NCBI GenBank assembly: GCA_030625325.1
Contig: DAOURA010000005.1
Coordinates: 1-36,029, forward strand
Length of the DNA: 36,029 nt
DNA from: Marinosulfonomonas sp.
GTDB lineage: Bacteria > Pseudomonadota > Alphaproteobacteria > Rhodobacterales > Rhodobacteraceae
Direction: 5' to 3'
Every line of letters starts with the position of its first letter. Positions within the stretch are counted from its first letter, which is position 1. Below, piece after piece: positions 8,324 through 15,860 of this stretch. Position numbers and translations under genes: made by a program. Below the pieces are notes generated by a model, which had not been told where the DNA came from, searched no databases, and saw only the letters and a program-made list of their open reading frames with translations.

Positions 8324-9343
8324 TCAGCCGGATTTGTTACTATTTTTACGACCCTGCCCCAGGCTGGCCCAATCAATGGTATTGATCAGCAGCACGAAAA
8401 TCAGCAGCCCGCCCCAGATCAGTTCCCGTGCAAAATTTGAGATTTGAAGCATATTCAGCCCGCTTGACAGGAACTGCATCGACAGAACGGCCAAAACAAT
8501 GCCAATCGCGCGACCATAGCCCCCATAGGGGTTCACCCCGCCCAGAACCGAAATCAGAACCGCAAGCAAAAGATAGCTTGATCCGTAATCGGCTTTGGCT
8601 GAATTGGCGCGGCTCATGATGATCATGCCTGCAACCGATGAAAACATGCCTGCAATCACATAGACCCGCAAGATCAGCGCCGTGACGTTGATGGCGGCAA
8701 ACATCGCCGCCAATGGGTTGGCACCATACATCGTGACCCGAAGCCCAAAGCCTGTTTTCGTCAACAGGATGTGCAGCCCAATCGCCAACAGCACAAAAAC
8801 AATCAGCGGCACCGGCACCCCGATAAGTTTGCCGTTGCCAAGCCATGCAACAATATCAGGAAACCCCATAACTGCACTGCCGCCGGTCATGGCGATGGCC
8901 AGCCCGGTAAACACCAGCCCCGACCCCAGCGTCGCAAGGATAGGCGGCAGGCCGAAATAAGCCACCAGTGCCCCGTTCGCCAACCCCGCCAGCGCCCCCA
9001 CCAACAGGGCGGCGGCAAAGGCAATCAAATACCATTTCATCGCCACGCCAACGGACATGTCCGGGCCGGCGTATTGCGTCAGGATCGTCGCCGCGACAAC
9101 AGCCGACAGGTTCGCCACGCCAACCACCGATAAATCAATACCGCCGGTCATCATTGTCAGCATCACCGCCAGTGCAAGGATTGCAAATTCAGGAAACTGA
9201 AACGCCATCGATGTCAGGTTTTGTGATGACAAAAACCGATCCGGTGACAGGACCGACATCAACACAAAGACCGCAAGGGCGATAATCGCCAACCGAAATT
9301 CCGGTGAATGGATAAGGCGGGAACTGATCGTTGCTTGTTTCAT
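8324..9343 (-). CDS. Sugar ABC transporter permease (RbsC family), second permease
   Basis: A 339-residue inner-membrane permease of the ribose/galactose/AI-2-type ABC family (BPD_transp_2). It shows about ten hydrophobic segments and the family's TGGIDLSVVGVANLSAVV stretch near residue 70, plus the cytoplasmic coupling segment with GANPLAAMFAAIN near 200. The longer reading from 9466 would overlap the preceding permease deeply; ATG 9343 is chosen because it follows that gene's stop by ten bases and gives the normal family N-terminus (MKQATISSRL). The upstream site is only a G-rich run, so expression may rely on coupling. It should form a heterodimer with the other permease. Confidence 0.88.
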   Translation of the reverse strand: MKQATISSRLIHSPEFRLAIIALAVFVLMSVLSPDRFLSSQNLTSMAFQFPEFAILALAVMLTMMTGGIDLSVVGVANLSAVVAATILTQYAGPDMSVGVAMKWYLIAFAAALLVGALAGLANGALVAYFGLPPILATLGSGLVFTGLAIAMTGGSAVMGFPDIVAWLGNGKLIGVPVPLIVFVLLAIGLHILLTKTGFGLRVTMYGANPLAAMFAAINVTALILRVYVIAGMFSSVAGMIIMSRANSAKADYGSSYLLLAVLISVLGGVNPYGGYGRAIGIVLAVLSMQFLSSGLNMLQISNFARELIWGGLLIFVLLINTIDWASLGQGRKNSNKSG

Positions 9344-9353
9344 ACTGCCCCCC

Positions 9354-10364
9354 TTATGCCGCTTTAGCGGCGGCGCGTTTCGCCTGATACGCAGGAATAC
9401 CGGTGCCCACCAGAATAAGCATGCCGATGGTAACGGATTGCCAGGTTGATGGTATGCCCACCACAATCAGGCTGTTTTGAACCAGAATGATCAACGCAAC
9501 CCCAAGCAATGTTCCCGTCAGGGTGCCATACCCCCCGATCAGGCGGGCACCCCCCAGCACCACAGCCGCAATCACCGATAATTCCAGCCCGACCAGTGAA
9601 AATGGATCAGCCATGCGCCCCATTGAGGCGTGAATAATACCCGCCAGCCCCGCCAGCGCGCCCACATAGACGTAAACAAAAAACTGCACGGCGCGCACGT
9701 TAATACCGACGCGGCGCGCACTTTCAAGGGAGCCACCAATGGCAAAAATTGACCGGCCCAGCACTGTCTTTTGCAGGATGAACCAAGTCAGAACCACCAC
9801 GAAAACCAACGCCGCAACGGCCCAGGGCAACGAATAAAAACTGCCGCCCTCGGTGGTGCCCCGCGCAATCACCATCCGCGAAAAGCCACGCATTTCGGGG
9901 GGCAGTGCGGATATTCGCTCAGACCCAACAAACGTTAGCAAAAACCCCCGGAACACCGACAGGGTGCCAAGGGTCACGATCAGTGTGGGAAGGCCAAACA
10001 GGGCGATTAAAACACCGTTGATCGCCCCCAGACAGGCCCCCAGAAATATTGATATGGTAAAGATCAGATACCACGGCATATCTGGCCAGAACCCAAGGGA
10101 AAAAACCGTGGTCATATACATGGCCGACACCGCGACGGCCGTAAAACTGACGTCAATTCCCCCCGACACCAGCACCAGCATGGCACCAATTGCAAATATC
10201 CCCAGCACAATAGATGCGCGCAAAAGATCACTTACGGTTGTGACAGAAAAGAACAACGGATCAGACAGGGTGGCGATCGCACAAAAGGCGATGATCACCA
10301 CCGCGACCAGTGTTTCGTTACTGGTAAAAAAGCCTTTGGGGAAAAGTTTGATTATTCGGGTCAT
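9354..10364 (-). CDS. Sugar ABC transporter permease (RbsC family), first permease
   Basis: A 336-residue inner-membrane permease, paralogous to the next gene. It has the signature VLVSGGIDVSFTAVAVSAMY near residues 64-83, and the LPTLIVTLGTLSVFRG and GGSLESARRVGINV regions typical of RbsC/LsrC-type permeases. The start ATG 10364 overlaps the ATPase stop by four bases (ATGA), a strong sign of coupling. The C-terminus is short and ends in an Ala/Lys tail. Two different permeases plus one double-domain ATPase match the layout of LsrACD- or rhamnose-type transporters rather than ribose transporters with one homodimeric permease. Confidence 0.88.
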   Translation of the reverse strand: MTRIIKLFPKGFFTSNETLVAVVIIAFCAIATLSDPLFFSVTTVSDLLRASIVLGIFAIGAMLVLVSGGIDVSFTAVAVSAMYMTTVFSLGFWPDMPWYLIFTISIFLGACLGAINGVLIALFGLPTLIVTLGTLSVFRGFLLTFVGSERISALPPEMRGFSRMVIARGTTEGGSFYSLPWAVAALVFVVVLTWFILQKTVLGRSIFAIGGSLESARRVGINVRAVQFFVYVYVGALAGLAGIIHASMGRMADPFSLVGLELSVIAAVVLGGARLIGGYGTLTGTLLGVALIILVQNSLIVVGIPSTWQSVTIGMLILVGTGIPAYQAKRAAAKAA

Positions 10365-11857
10365 GATGCCAGCCTGTGCGCAAGTTCTTCTTCGCTGATT
10401 GACGCGCCTTTGATTTCGTCCGTGATCTTACCATTCCGCATAACCAGAATGCGGTGACAGGTCGCCAGCAGTTCCGGCAGGTCATCGGAAATCACGATCA
10501 CGCCAATCCCGGACGCGGCAAGTTCACGTATGATATTGTGAATATCGGCCTTAGAGCCAACATCAACACCAACACTTGGCCCATTAAGGACCAATACCCG
10601 CGGCGCACGGGCCAGCCATCGGGCCAGCGCCACCCGTTGCTGATTGCCACCCGAAAGGGATTGAACCGGTGCTTCGATATCGGGGGCCTTGACCTTAAGA
10701 CGATTAAGCCAGATGTCGGCCTCGGCATTCAAAGATTTCATATTCAGAAAGCCATACCGTTCATGCGCGGTCAGTCGGCCAACCGCCACGTTACGAATGA
10801 TCGACTGGGTCAAAAACAGGCCTTCGGTCAGCCGGTCTTCGGGCACATAGCCTATGCGCGCCGTTGCCGAGGCAAGTGGGTCCCCAAGGGGGATCACTTT
10901 CGCATCCATAGTGATCCGCCCGCTGTCGGGTTTCGTCAGGCCGAACAGGGCCTTGGCAAGCGGTGTGCGACCACTGCCTAAAAGGCCGGTAATCCCCAGA
11001 ATTTCACCGGCGCGCAGTTCAAAATTGATGTCTTCAAACACCCCGGCCTTGGTCAGGTCTTTCACATGCAACAGCGTTTGCGAAGTCTCTGAAATTGCGC
11101 TTACCGTAACTTGGGGCAGATCGCGGCCAGTCATGTGGCGGGTAAGTGACGCAGCATCAAAGTCGGTCGCCGGACCTTCCACAACGTTCTTGCCGTTTCG
11201 CAGGATAAATACCTTTTCACTTACCTCAAGCACTTCGGCCAGTTTATGGCTGACAAAAACAACCGCGACGCCGTCCTGTTTTAGGCGGCGGATAATTTCA
11301 AGAAGTGAATGCACCTCAAGTTCGGTCAGTGCGGTTGTTGGTTCATCCATGATGATCAACCGCGCTTCACATGCCAAAGCACGGCAAATGGCGACCAGTT
11401 GTTTATGGGCGACCGGCAGGCTTTCCACCCGCGTGTCCAATGGGATATCAACACCAATACGCTGTAAAACTGATCGCGCCAGATCACGTGCATTGCGTTT
11501 TTTGAATAGGGTGTTTTGTTTGCTTAGCTGTGTTGAAAAGGCGATGTTTTCCGCAACGCTAAGATTGGGGAAAAGTGAAAAATCCTGAAAGATCACCATC
11601 ACACCAGCGGCAGAAGATGCGCGCGGGTCAAGGTTGAAACGTTGTTCGCCATTGATGAAAATCTCGCCATCAGTTGGCTGTTCAACACCAGAAAGGATCT
11701 TGATCAGGGTTGATTTGCCTGACCCGTTTTCACCAACGAGACAGACGGCTTCACCCGCGTTTACGGAAAAATCGACCCCGTCAAGGGCCGTAACGCCGGC
11801 ATAACGCTTGGTTATGCCCTTCATGTCGATGAATGCGTGGGGATTTGCCGAGGCCAT
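10361..11857 (-). CDS. Sugar ABC transporter ATPase with two nucleotide-binding domains (RbsA/MglA type)
   Basis: A 498-residue cytoplasmic ATPase with two tandem ABC domains that powers sugar import. Domain 1 has a full Walker A (GENGSGKST, about residues 42-50), Q-loop (FQDFS), a degenerate signature (SLPVAHKQ) and Walker B with catalytic Glu (LIIMDEPTTAL). Domain 2 has a loosened Walker A (GLLGSGRTPLAK), a good signature (LSGGNQQR) and an altered Walker B, LVLNGPSVGVD, where the usual Asp and Glu are Asn and Gly. One active and one degenerate site is common in this family. The ATG at 11857 has only a weak upstream site; a strong hairpin lies between this gene and the binding protein. Confidence 0.92.
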   Translation of the reverse strand: MASANPHAFIDMKGITKRYAGVTALDGVDFSVNAGEAVCLVGENGSGKSTLIKILSGVEQPTDGEIFINGEQRFNLDPRASSAAGVMVIFQDFSLFPNLSVAENIAFSTQLSKQNTLFKKRNARDLARSVLQRIGVDIPLDTRVESLPVAHKQLVAICRALACEARLIIMDEPTTALTELEVHSLLEIIRRLKQDGVAVVFVSHKLAEVLEVSEKVFILRNGKNVVEGPATDFDAASLTRHMTGRDLPQVTVSAISETSQTLLHVKDLTKAGVFEDINFELRAGEILGITGLLGSGRTPLAKALFGLTKPDSGRITMDAKVIPLGDPLASATARIGYVPEDRLTEGLFLTQSIIRNVAVGRLTAHERYGFLNMKSLNAEADIWLNRLKVKAPDIEAPVQSLSGGNQQRVALARWLARAPRVLVLNGPSVGVDVGSKADIHNIIRELAASGIGVIVISDDLPELLATCHRILVMRNGKITDEIKGASISEEELAHRLAS

Positions 11858-11889
11858 GGAGCTTCTTCAGATTCACATTTTGAGTATAG

Positions 11890-11920
11890 AAAAAAGGGGC
11901 GGCAAGCGGCCTGCCGCCCC
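11890..11920 (-). terminator. Rho-independent terminator/attenuator between binding protein and ATPase genes
   Basis: GGGGCGGCA (11896-11904) and TGCCGCCCC (11912-11920) form a perfect 9-bp stem with a 7-base loop. On the minus strand it is followed directly by six T (A-run 11890-11895). A T-run also exists on the plus side (11925-11930), so it could work both ways. Its place after the binding protein suits partial termination that makes binding protein in excess. Confidence 0.85.
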
Positions 11921-11934
11921 AGTGTTTTTTGTGA

Positions 11935-12921
11935 TCAGAACGGGTAATCGGCCATATTTGCGGCGTTCACATTCACCCAAGCCTGACCATAAAGGACTTT
12001 GCCATCCAACGTGATCTTCTCGTAGCCCGGAAGGCCAAGATCCATCCCATTGGTAACTTCGACACCATCCATCACCATCTGGGCCAGCTTATTCATTGCA
12101 TAGCCAGCAACCGATGGATCCCAAAAGCCGATGCCATCAACAGCGCCGGTTTCGATGTATTGTCCGGCGATCGATGGAAGCGACGTGCCAAAGACGCATG
12201 TTGCGTCTTCCATGCCACGTTCTTCAATTGCCAGGCCAATGCCGGCAACATCGGTTGAGGCCGACCCTTGCATACCCTTGACGTTAGGATAGGCGCGCAG
12301 AACTTCCTGAGCCTTTTCATAGGCCTTTTGGGCGTCATCAAAGGTTTCGTTCTTGTCACCGACCATTGTCATGTTCGGATAATTGGCCAACTGGTGGGCA
12401 ATGCCGCCATCAACCCACTGATTATGGGTCTGGGATGTCAGCGAACCAACAAATACCGCATATTCGCCTTCACCACCCATACAGGTGGCCATCTGTTCCA
12501 TCAGGTTGGCACCAAAGTCTTCGTTCACGAATGCTTCGATGTCGTAGTTGATGTTTTGCTGGCTGGCGGCTTCATGTGCGATGACAACGATGCCCTGCGC
12601 CATAGCGCGCGCCAAAACCGGCTCAAGTGCCTCGGGGGACATTGGAACAACGGCAAGTGCATTAACCCCCTGGGCAATCATGTCTTCGATCAGTGCGGCC
12701 TGCTGCTGTGGGTCAGCCTGTGCCGGGCCAACCTGAAACGCGTTGGTTCCGGTGTCCTTGGCGTATTGATTGACGCCTTCTTCCATGCGGTTAAACCATT
12801 GAATCCCGGCGATTTTTACCACCGTTGCAATGGACGTATCCTGTGCGATTGCCGCTGTTGCGCCCGTAAGCGCGGTACTGGCAACAAGTGCTCCTGCAAG
12901 AAGCTTAATTGATTTAGTCAT
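11935..12921 (-). CDS. Sugar ABC transporter periplasmic substrate-binding protein
   Basis: A 328-residue exported binding protein of the type I sugar-binding superfamily (Peripla_BP_4). The signal peptide runs to about residue 26 ([11 protein letters not shown]). The mature part opens [17 protein letters not shown] and carries the [20 protein letters not shown] helix-strand and the hinge sequences [15 protein letters not shown] and [15 protein letters not shown]. By general pattern it is closest to the RhaS/LsrB branch. The residues that LsrB uses for AI-2 (the Asp-Gln pair before NQW and the Pro/Ala pair) do not seem conserved, as Thr-His and a SASTD stretch stand there, so AI-2 is unlikely. 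ATG 12921 has GGAGG upstream; the reading from 12945 lacks this. Confidence 0.9.
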   Translation of the reverse strand: MTKSIKLLAGALVASTALTGATAAIAQDTSIATVVKIAGIQWFNRMEEGVNQYAKDTGTNAFQVGPAQADPQQQAALIEDMIAQGVNALAVVPMSPEALEPVLARAMAQGIVVIAHEAASQQNINYDIEAFVNEDFGANLMEQMATCMGGEGEYAVFVGSLTSQTHNQWVDGGIAHQLANYPNMTMVGDKNETFDDAQKAYEKAQEVLRAYPNVKGMQGSASTDVAGIGLAIEERGMEDATCVFGTSLPSIAGQYIETGAVDGIGFWDPSVAGYAMNKLAQMVMDGVEVTNGMDLGLPGYEKITLDGKVLYGQAWVNVNAANMADYPF

Positions 12922-13083
12922 CGTTTCCTCCCGTTTGCTCCGCAATTGGAGCCATTGATACCGGGGTTGTGTTCGTTGGCCCCGATCACTTCAAAAGCAC
13001 CACCGGCAAAGGCGGGCGGCACGAAGCAGCGCATTCAACTGCACTGAAAAATCATGCCTGCTTTTGGTCACGCTGCAACACTT

Positions 13084-13133
13084 GTGCAGACTGCGCACCT
13101 ATGTGACTATAGTTGGGCAAAAAAAACCGTCAA
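13084..13133 (-). promoter_or_regulatory. Sigma70-like promoter of the ABC/dha operon with overlapping dyad
   Basis: On the minus strand TTGACG (13133-13128) and TATAGT (13111-13106) are 16 bases apart, a good promoter about 190 bases before the binding-protein start. The expected transcription start, near 13098-13100, falls beside an imperfect dyad GTGC-N7-GCAC (13084-13098). That is where a repressor such as the adjacent SorC-family protein could block initiation. Hexamers are seen; binding is inferred. Confidence 0.6.
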
Positions 13134-13169
13134 GCGATATTCACGGAATTCGTTTGGGGGAAATCCGCC

Positions 13170-14141
13170 GTGGACAGGGGCCGAAATTTGGTTGGCAAGC
13201 AGCAAAATGACGGGATCGCACAGGTTGCGTGGCTTTACTATGTTGGCAATCTGAGTCAGCAGGAAGTCAGCGCCAAGCTGGGCATTTCACGCTTCAAGGT
13301 TTTGCGGATGCTTGCGGATGCCCGGCGGCTTGGGATGGTGCGAATTTCGGTTGAACACCGAACATCACACACCCTGGCACTGGCGGACAGGCTGGCCAAA
13401 GCCTTCAATCTTAAAGAAGTTCAGGTTGCACCGGTGCCGGTGGCCCAGGACGATTTTGACTATGCCCGTAAGGCGGTTGGAATACTTGCCGCCGCATATC
13501 TTGCGCGGATCGTGGCAGGAAATCAGCCGCTGACAATTGGTATCGGTTGGGGGCGGACGTTATCGGCAATGGCCGACAATCTGACAGGCACCACAAACCG
13601 CAACCTGACATTTGTTTCCCTTACCGGATCAGTCAGCCATGCCAGCCATACTGCCCCAGGTGATGTCTGCATGCGCCTTGCGGCCCAAACCGGCGGTCGG
13701 GCGATGTTGTTGCCAGCGCCGTTTGTGACGGACGACGAAGCCGCCTGCGCCCTGATCCTTGGGCAACGGCTGGTGGGGCAAACCCTGACCATGGCACGCA
13801 ACGCAACCCATGCCATCATGAGCGTCGGAGAATGCCGCAAAGGCGCCGTCCTTTTTGAAAGTGGTTTGTTCAGCGACGACCAGATTGATCAGTTGCACAG
13901 TGGTGGGGTGGTCGGTGATTGTTGTGGGGTGTTTTACACCGCTGATGGGAAAATCGCCGAAATACCCCTTAACCGCAGCACGCCATGTGTACGGCCCGGT
14001 GAAATGGGCAATATGGATACCGTGATCACGGCCGCTGGCATCACCAAGCTGGCCGCGACCCTCGCGGTCTTGCGGGCCGGTTTCGTGGACAGGTTGTTGG
14101 TGGATGAAAACCTGGCGCGCGCCCTGTCGGACACATTATAA
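13170..14141 (+). CDS. SorC-family transcriptional regulator
   Basis: A sugar-responsive regulator of the SorC/LsrR family, about 323 residues. Near residues 20-65 it has an N-terminal helix-turn-helix: VAWLYYVGNLSQQEVSAKL then GISRFKVLRMLADARRLGMV. The rest is the NagB-like effector domain, with IGIGWGRTLSAMADNL (a sugar-phosphate loop) and the family ending TVITAAGITKLAATLAVLRAG. I prefer GTG 13170, which has a GGGGGA site at 13155-13160 and gives the usual family length; a TTG at 13113 is a longer alternative with no good site. It diverges from the ABC/dha operon with the promoter and dyad between them, so it probably represses that operon and is relieved by a phosphorylated pathway intermediate. 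Confidence 0.88.
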   Translation: MDRGRNLVGKQQNDGIAQVAWLYYVGNLSQQEVSAKLGISRFKVLRMLADARRLGMVRISVEHRTSHTLALADRLAKAFNLKEVQVAPVPVAQDDFDYARKAVGILAAAYLARIVAGNQPLTIGIGWGRTLSAMADNLTGTTNRNLTFVSLTGSVSHASHTAPGDVCMRLAAQTGGRAMLLPAPFVTDDEAACALILGQRLVGQTLTMARNATHAIMSVGECRKGAVLFESGLFSDDQIDQLHSGGVVGDCCGVFYTADGKIAEIPLNRSTPCVRPGEMGNMDTVITAAGITKLAATLAVLRAGFVDRLLVDENLARALSDTL

Positions 14142-14149
14142 AATGGACC

Positions 14150-14167
14150 ATCAGCGCCGCTGATTTT
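14150..14167 (+). terminator. Short terminator-like hairpin after the SorC regulator
   Basis: ATCAGC (14150-14155) and GCTGAT (14159-14164) pair with a 3-base loop and run into TTTT (14164-14167), nine bases after the stop. The stem is short, so strength is uncertain. Confidence 0.45.
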
Positions 14168-14177
14168 GCCCCCCCTG

Positions 14178-15386
14178 TCACCCCTGCCCAAGGCGCGGGC
14201 GCAGCATCCAGGGGCCAACCTTGAAGGTCACCAGACCAAAGGCCGCGATCCAGATATAGCCCGCCAGTGTTACCAGCCAGCCAAAGTCAGGCATCACCGC
14301 GCCAAGGGCACGCACCAGTGCGGCCAGCGCAATCAGCACAAATATCGCAATCAGCCCACGATCCGCCGCCAGCGGGCGCCCGGTGTGGCCCAAGGCGGCG
14401 CGCAGGCTGACAGCCATGGTCATGCCGCCAATCGCACCGACACCAAACAGATGCATCGCAGCCGTGTTGATCTGCGGGTCATCCAGTGCCACGGCCAGAC
14501 CAAGGGTCACAAATCCAAGGGGCACAAAGGCATAAAACACATGCAGCACCACCAACAGCGGGTTGGACATACAGCGCACCCCGGCCCAGCGCCACAGGCG
14601 CACAATATGCAACGCCCCGGCCCCGATCAGCAGCGCACCCAAGGCAACTGAACCCGGTAAAAACACCCACCAGAGCATGCCAAATACCGAAACCCCAATA
14701 ACCGTGGCATCAAAGCGGTTGAAAGGCACCGGCATCCGCCCCGGTGTCTGACGCACCATCCAGTTCCGGGTGAAACTGGGGATCACGCGCCCGCCTATCA
14801 ACATGATCAGAACTAAAATCGCCGAAAACCCAAGGCGAATGGCACCATCCGCGCCCCCACCCCCGGCAATGTCTGCGTGAAACCAGATATTGGCCCCCCC
14901 AAGCACCCCAATGGGTATAAGAACTTTCAGGTTTTTCCAGTTGTGCCCGGAAATGATTTCACGCCCGATCACCGCAGAAAAATAAAGCAAAAACAGGATG
15001 TCCAGCACCGCCAGCAGGCCATAAGATGCCCCCCCCACGAACAACATCGCCACCCGTCCCAGAACCCAGATCAACGCCAACGTCAGCAACGGCCAGCCAA
15101 TGACAGGCAAACGCCCGGTCCAGTTGGGCACCGCCGTCAGCAAAAACCCGGCGATCAACGCCGAAGGGTAGCCAAACAACATTTCATGGACATGCCATTC
15201 CAACGCGCCAAGGCCCGCCGGTTCAAGCCCGCCGCCACCAAGAACCAACAGCCAGTTGATCATCGCCAACAGCGCAAACAAGGGGCCGAACAGGAAAAAT
15301 GGCCGAAACCCATAGCTAAACAACAGCGGGCCTGTCCAGTTGCGTTCGCGCTTTGCGCCGGTGGACTTTTTGATATTTCGTGCCAT
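14178..15386 (-). CDS. nnrS: NnrS-family haem/copper membrane protein
   Basis: A 402-residue polytopic inner-membrane protein of the NnrS family, with about twelve hydrophobic segments. The family's hallmark N-terminal sequence is present (LLFSYGFRPFFLFGP), followed by LEWHVHEMLFGYPSALIAGF and LLTAVPNWTGRLP. Histidines in these segments are thought to bind haem and copper. NnrS proteins are linked to nitric oxide and nitrosative stress and are often controlled by NnrR/FNR-type regulators. The start is ATG 15386, giving MARNIKK; the reading from 15470 has no support. An imperfect dyad TTTAGCGCCAAA at 15424-15435 lies upstream, but I see no clear FNR box. Neighbours include a stand-alone Lrp effector domain, not a denitrification cluster. 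Confidence 0.9.
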   Translation of the reverse strand: MARNIKKSTGAKRERNWTGPLLFSYGFRPFFLFGPLFALLAMINWLLVLGGGGLEPAGLGALEWHVHEMLFGYPSALIAGFLLTAVPNWTGRLPVIGWPLLTLALIWVLGRVAMLFVGGASYGLLAVLDILFLLYFSAVIGREIISGHNWKNLKVLIPIGVLGGANIWFHADIAGGGGADGAIRLGFSAILVLIMLIGGRVIPSFTRNWMVRQTPGRMPVPFNRFDATVIGVSVFGMLWWVFLPGSVALGALLIGAGALHIVRLWRWAGVRCMSNPLLVVLHVFYAFVPLGFVTLGLAVALDDPQINTAAMHLFGVGAIGGMTMAVSLRAALGHTGRPLAADRGLIAIFVLIALAALVRALGAVMPDFGWLVTLAGYIWIAAFGLVTFKVGPWMLRPRLGQG

Positions 15387-15499
15387 GTTGGGGACCTTTG
15401 GGATATTTGTCAGGCGGATAATGTTTAGCGCCAAATATAAACGACCGCCATGATTTAATAGAATTGACACAAACGTGCTTGGGAATGGGTCACCCCGCC

Positions 15500-15739
15500 C
15501 TAAAACGCCTTGAACGTCAGTGTGGTAAGGGAACGTTCAATCCCGTCGATATCCAGCAGGTTGTCATTGATAAACATGCCGATGTCCTGATCTTTTGGGA
15601 TATACAGCTTTAGCATCAGATCGAAATCGCCGCTGGTGGAATACAGCTCGGAATGGAATTCGCGCATCGTAATATCATTTGCAACGCGATAGGTGGTGCC
15701 GGGGCGGCATCTGATCTGGATGAAAACACATTCGCTCAT
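15500..15739 (-). CDS. Stand-alone Lrp/AsnC effector-binding (RAM) domain protein
   Basis: A 79-residue protein made only of the Lrp/AsnC ligand-binding alpha/beta domain, with no DNA-binding helix-turn-helix. It opens SECVFIQIRCRPGTTYRVAN and continues with ELYSTSGDFDLMLKLYIPKD, where the glycine-aspartate turn is the effector site in the family. It ends IERSLTTLTFKAF, the standard last strand. Start ATG 15739 is chosen because it gives the family N-terminus and has GGAGAC upstream; the ORF extends further to 15829 without support. Such single-domain proteins form octamers or decamers and may bind amino acids or partner with full Lrp proteins. Its target is unknown. Confidence 0.85.
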   Translation of the reverse strand: MSECVFIQIRCRPGTTYRVANDITMREFHSELYSTSGDFDLMLKLYIPKDQDIGMFINDNLLDIDGIERSLTTLTFKAF

Positions 15740-15860
15740 GTCTTGGGTCTCCGGGTGGTTTGCATTTGTCCCTGAATGGCACAAACCCGGGCGCAGCGAC
15801 ACAGCCAAATTGGGGCCGCGCCCCGGCAATGCACATTCAGTTCAGGGCGTCGCAAACTGA

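Noticed and set aside
4049-12921. AI-2 (Lsr) quorum-signal uptake system
   Set aside because: FGGY kinase, SorC regulator and LsrACDB-like transporter are present, but LsrF and LsrG are absent, DhaKL is unexpected, and the binding protein lacks the LsrB ligand residues by eye.
15424-15435. TTTAGCGCCAAA dyad before nnrS as an NnrR/FNR box
   Set aside because: It has the wrong core and spacing for TTGAT-N4-ATCAA-type sites, so it is only a weak dyad.
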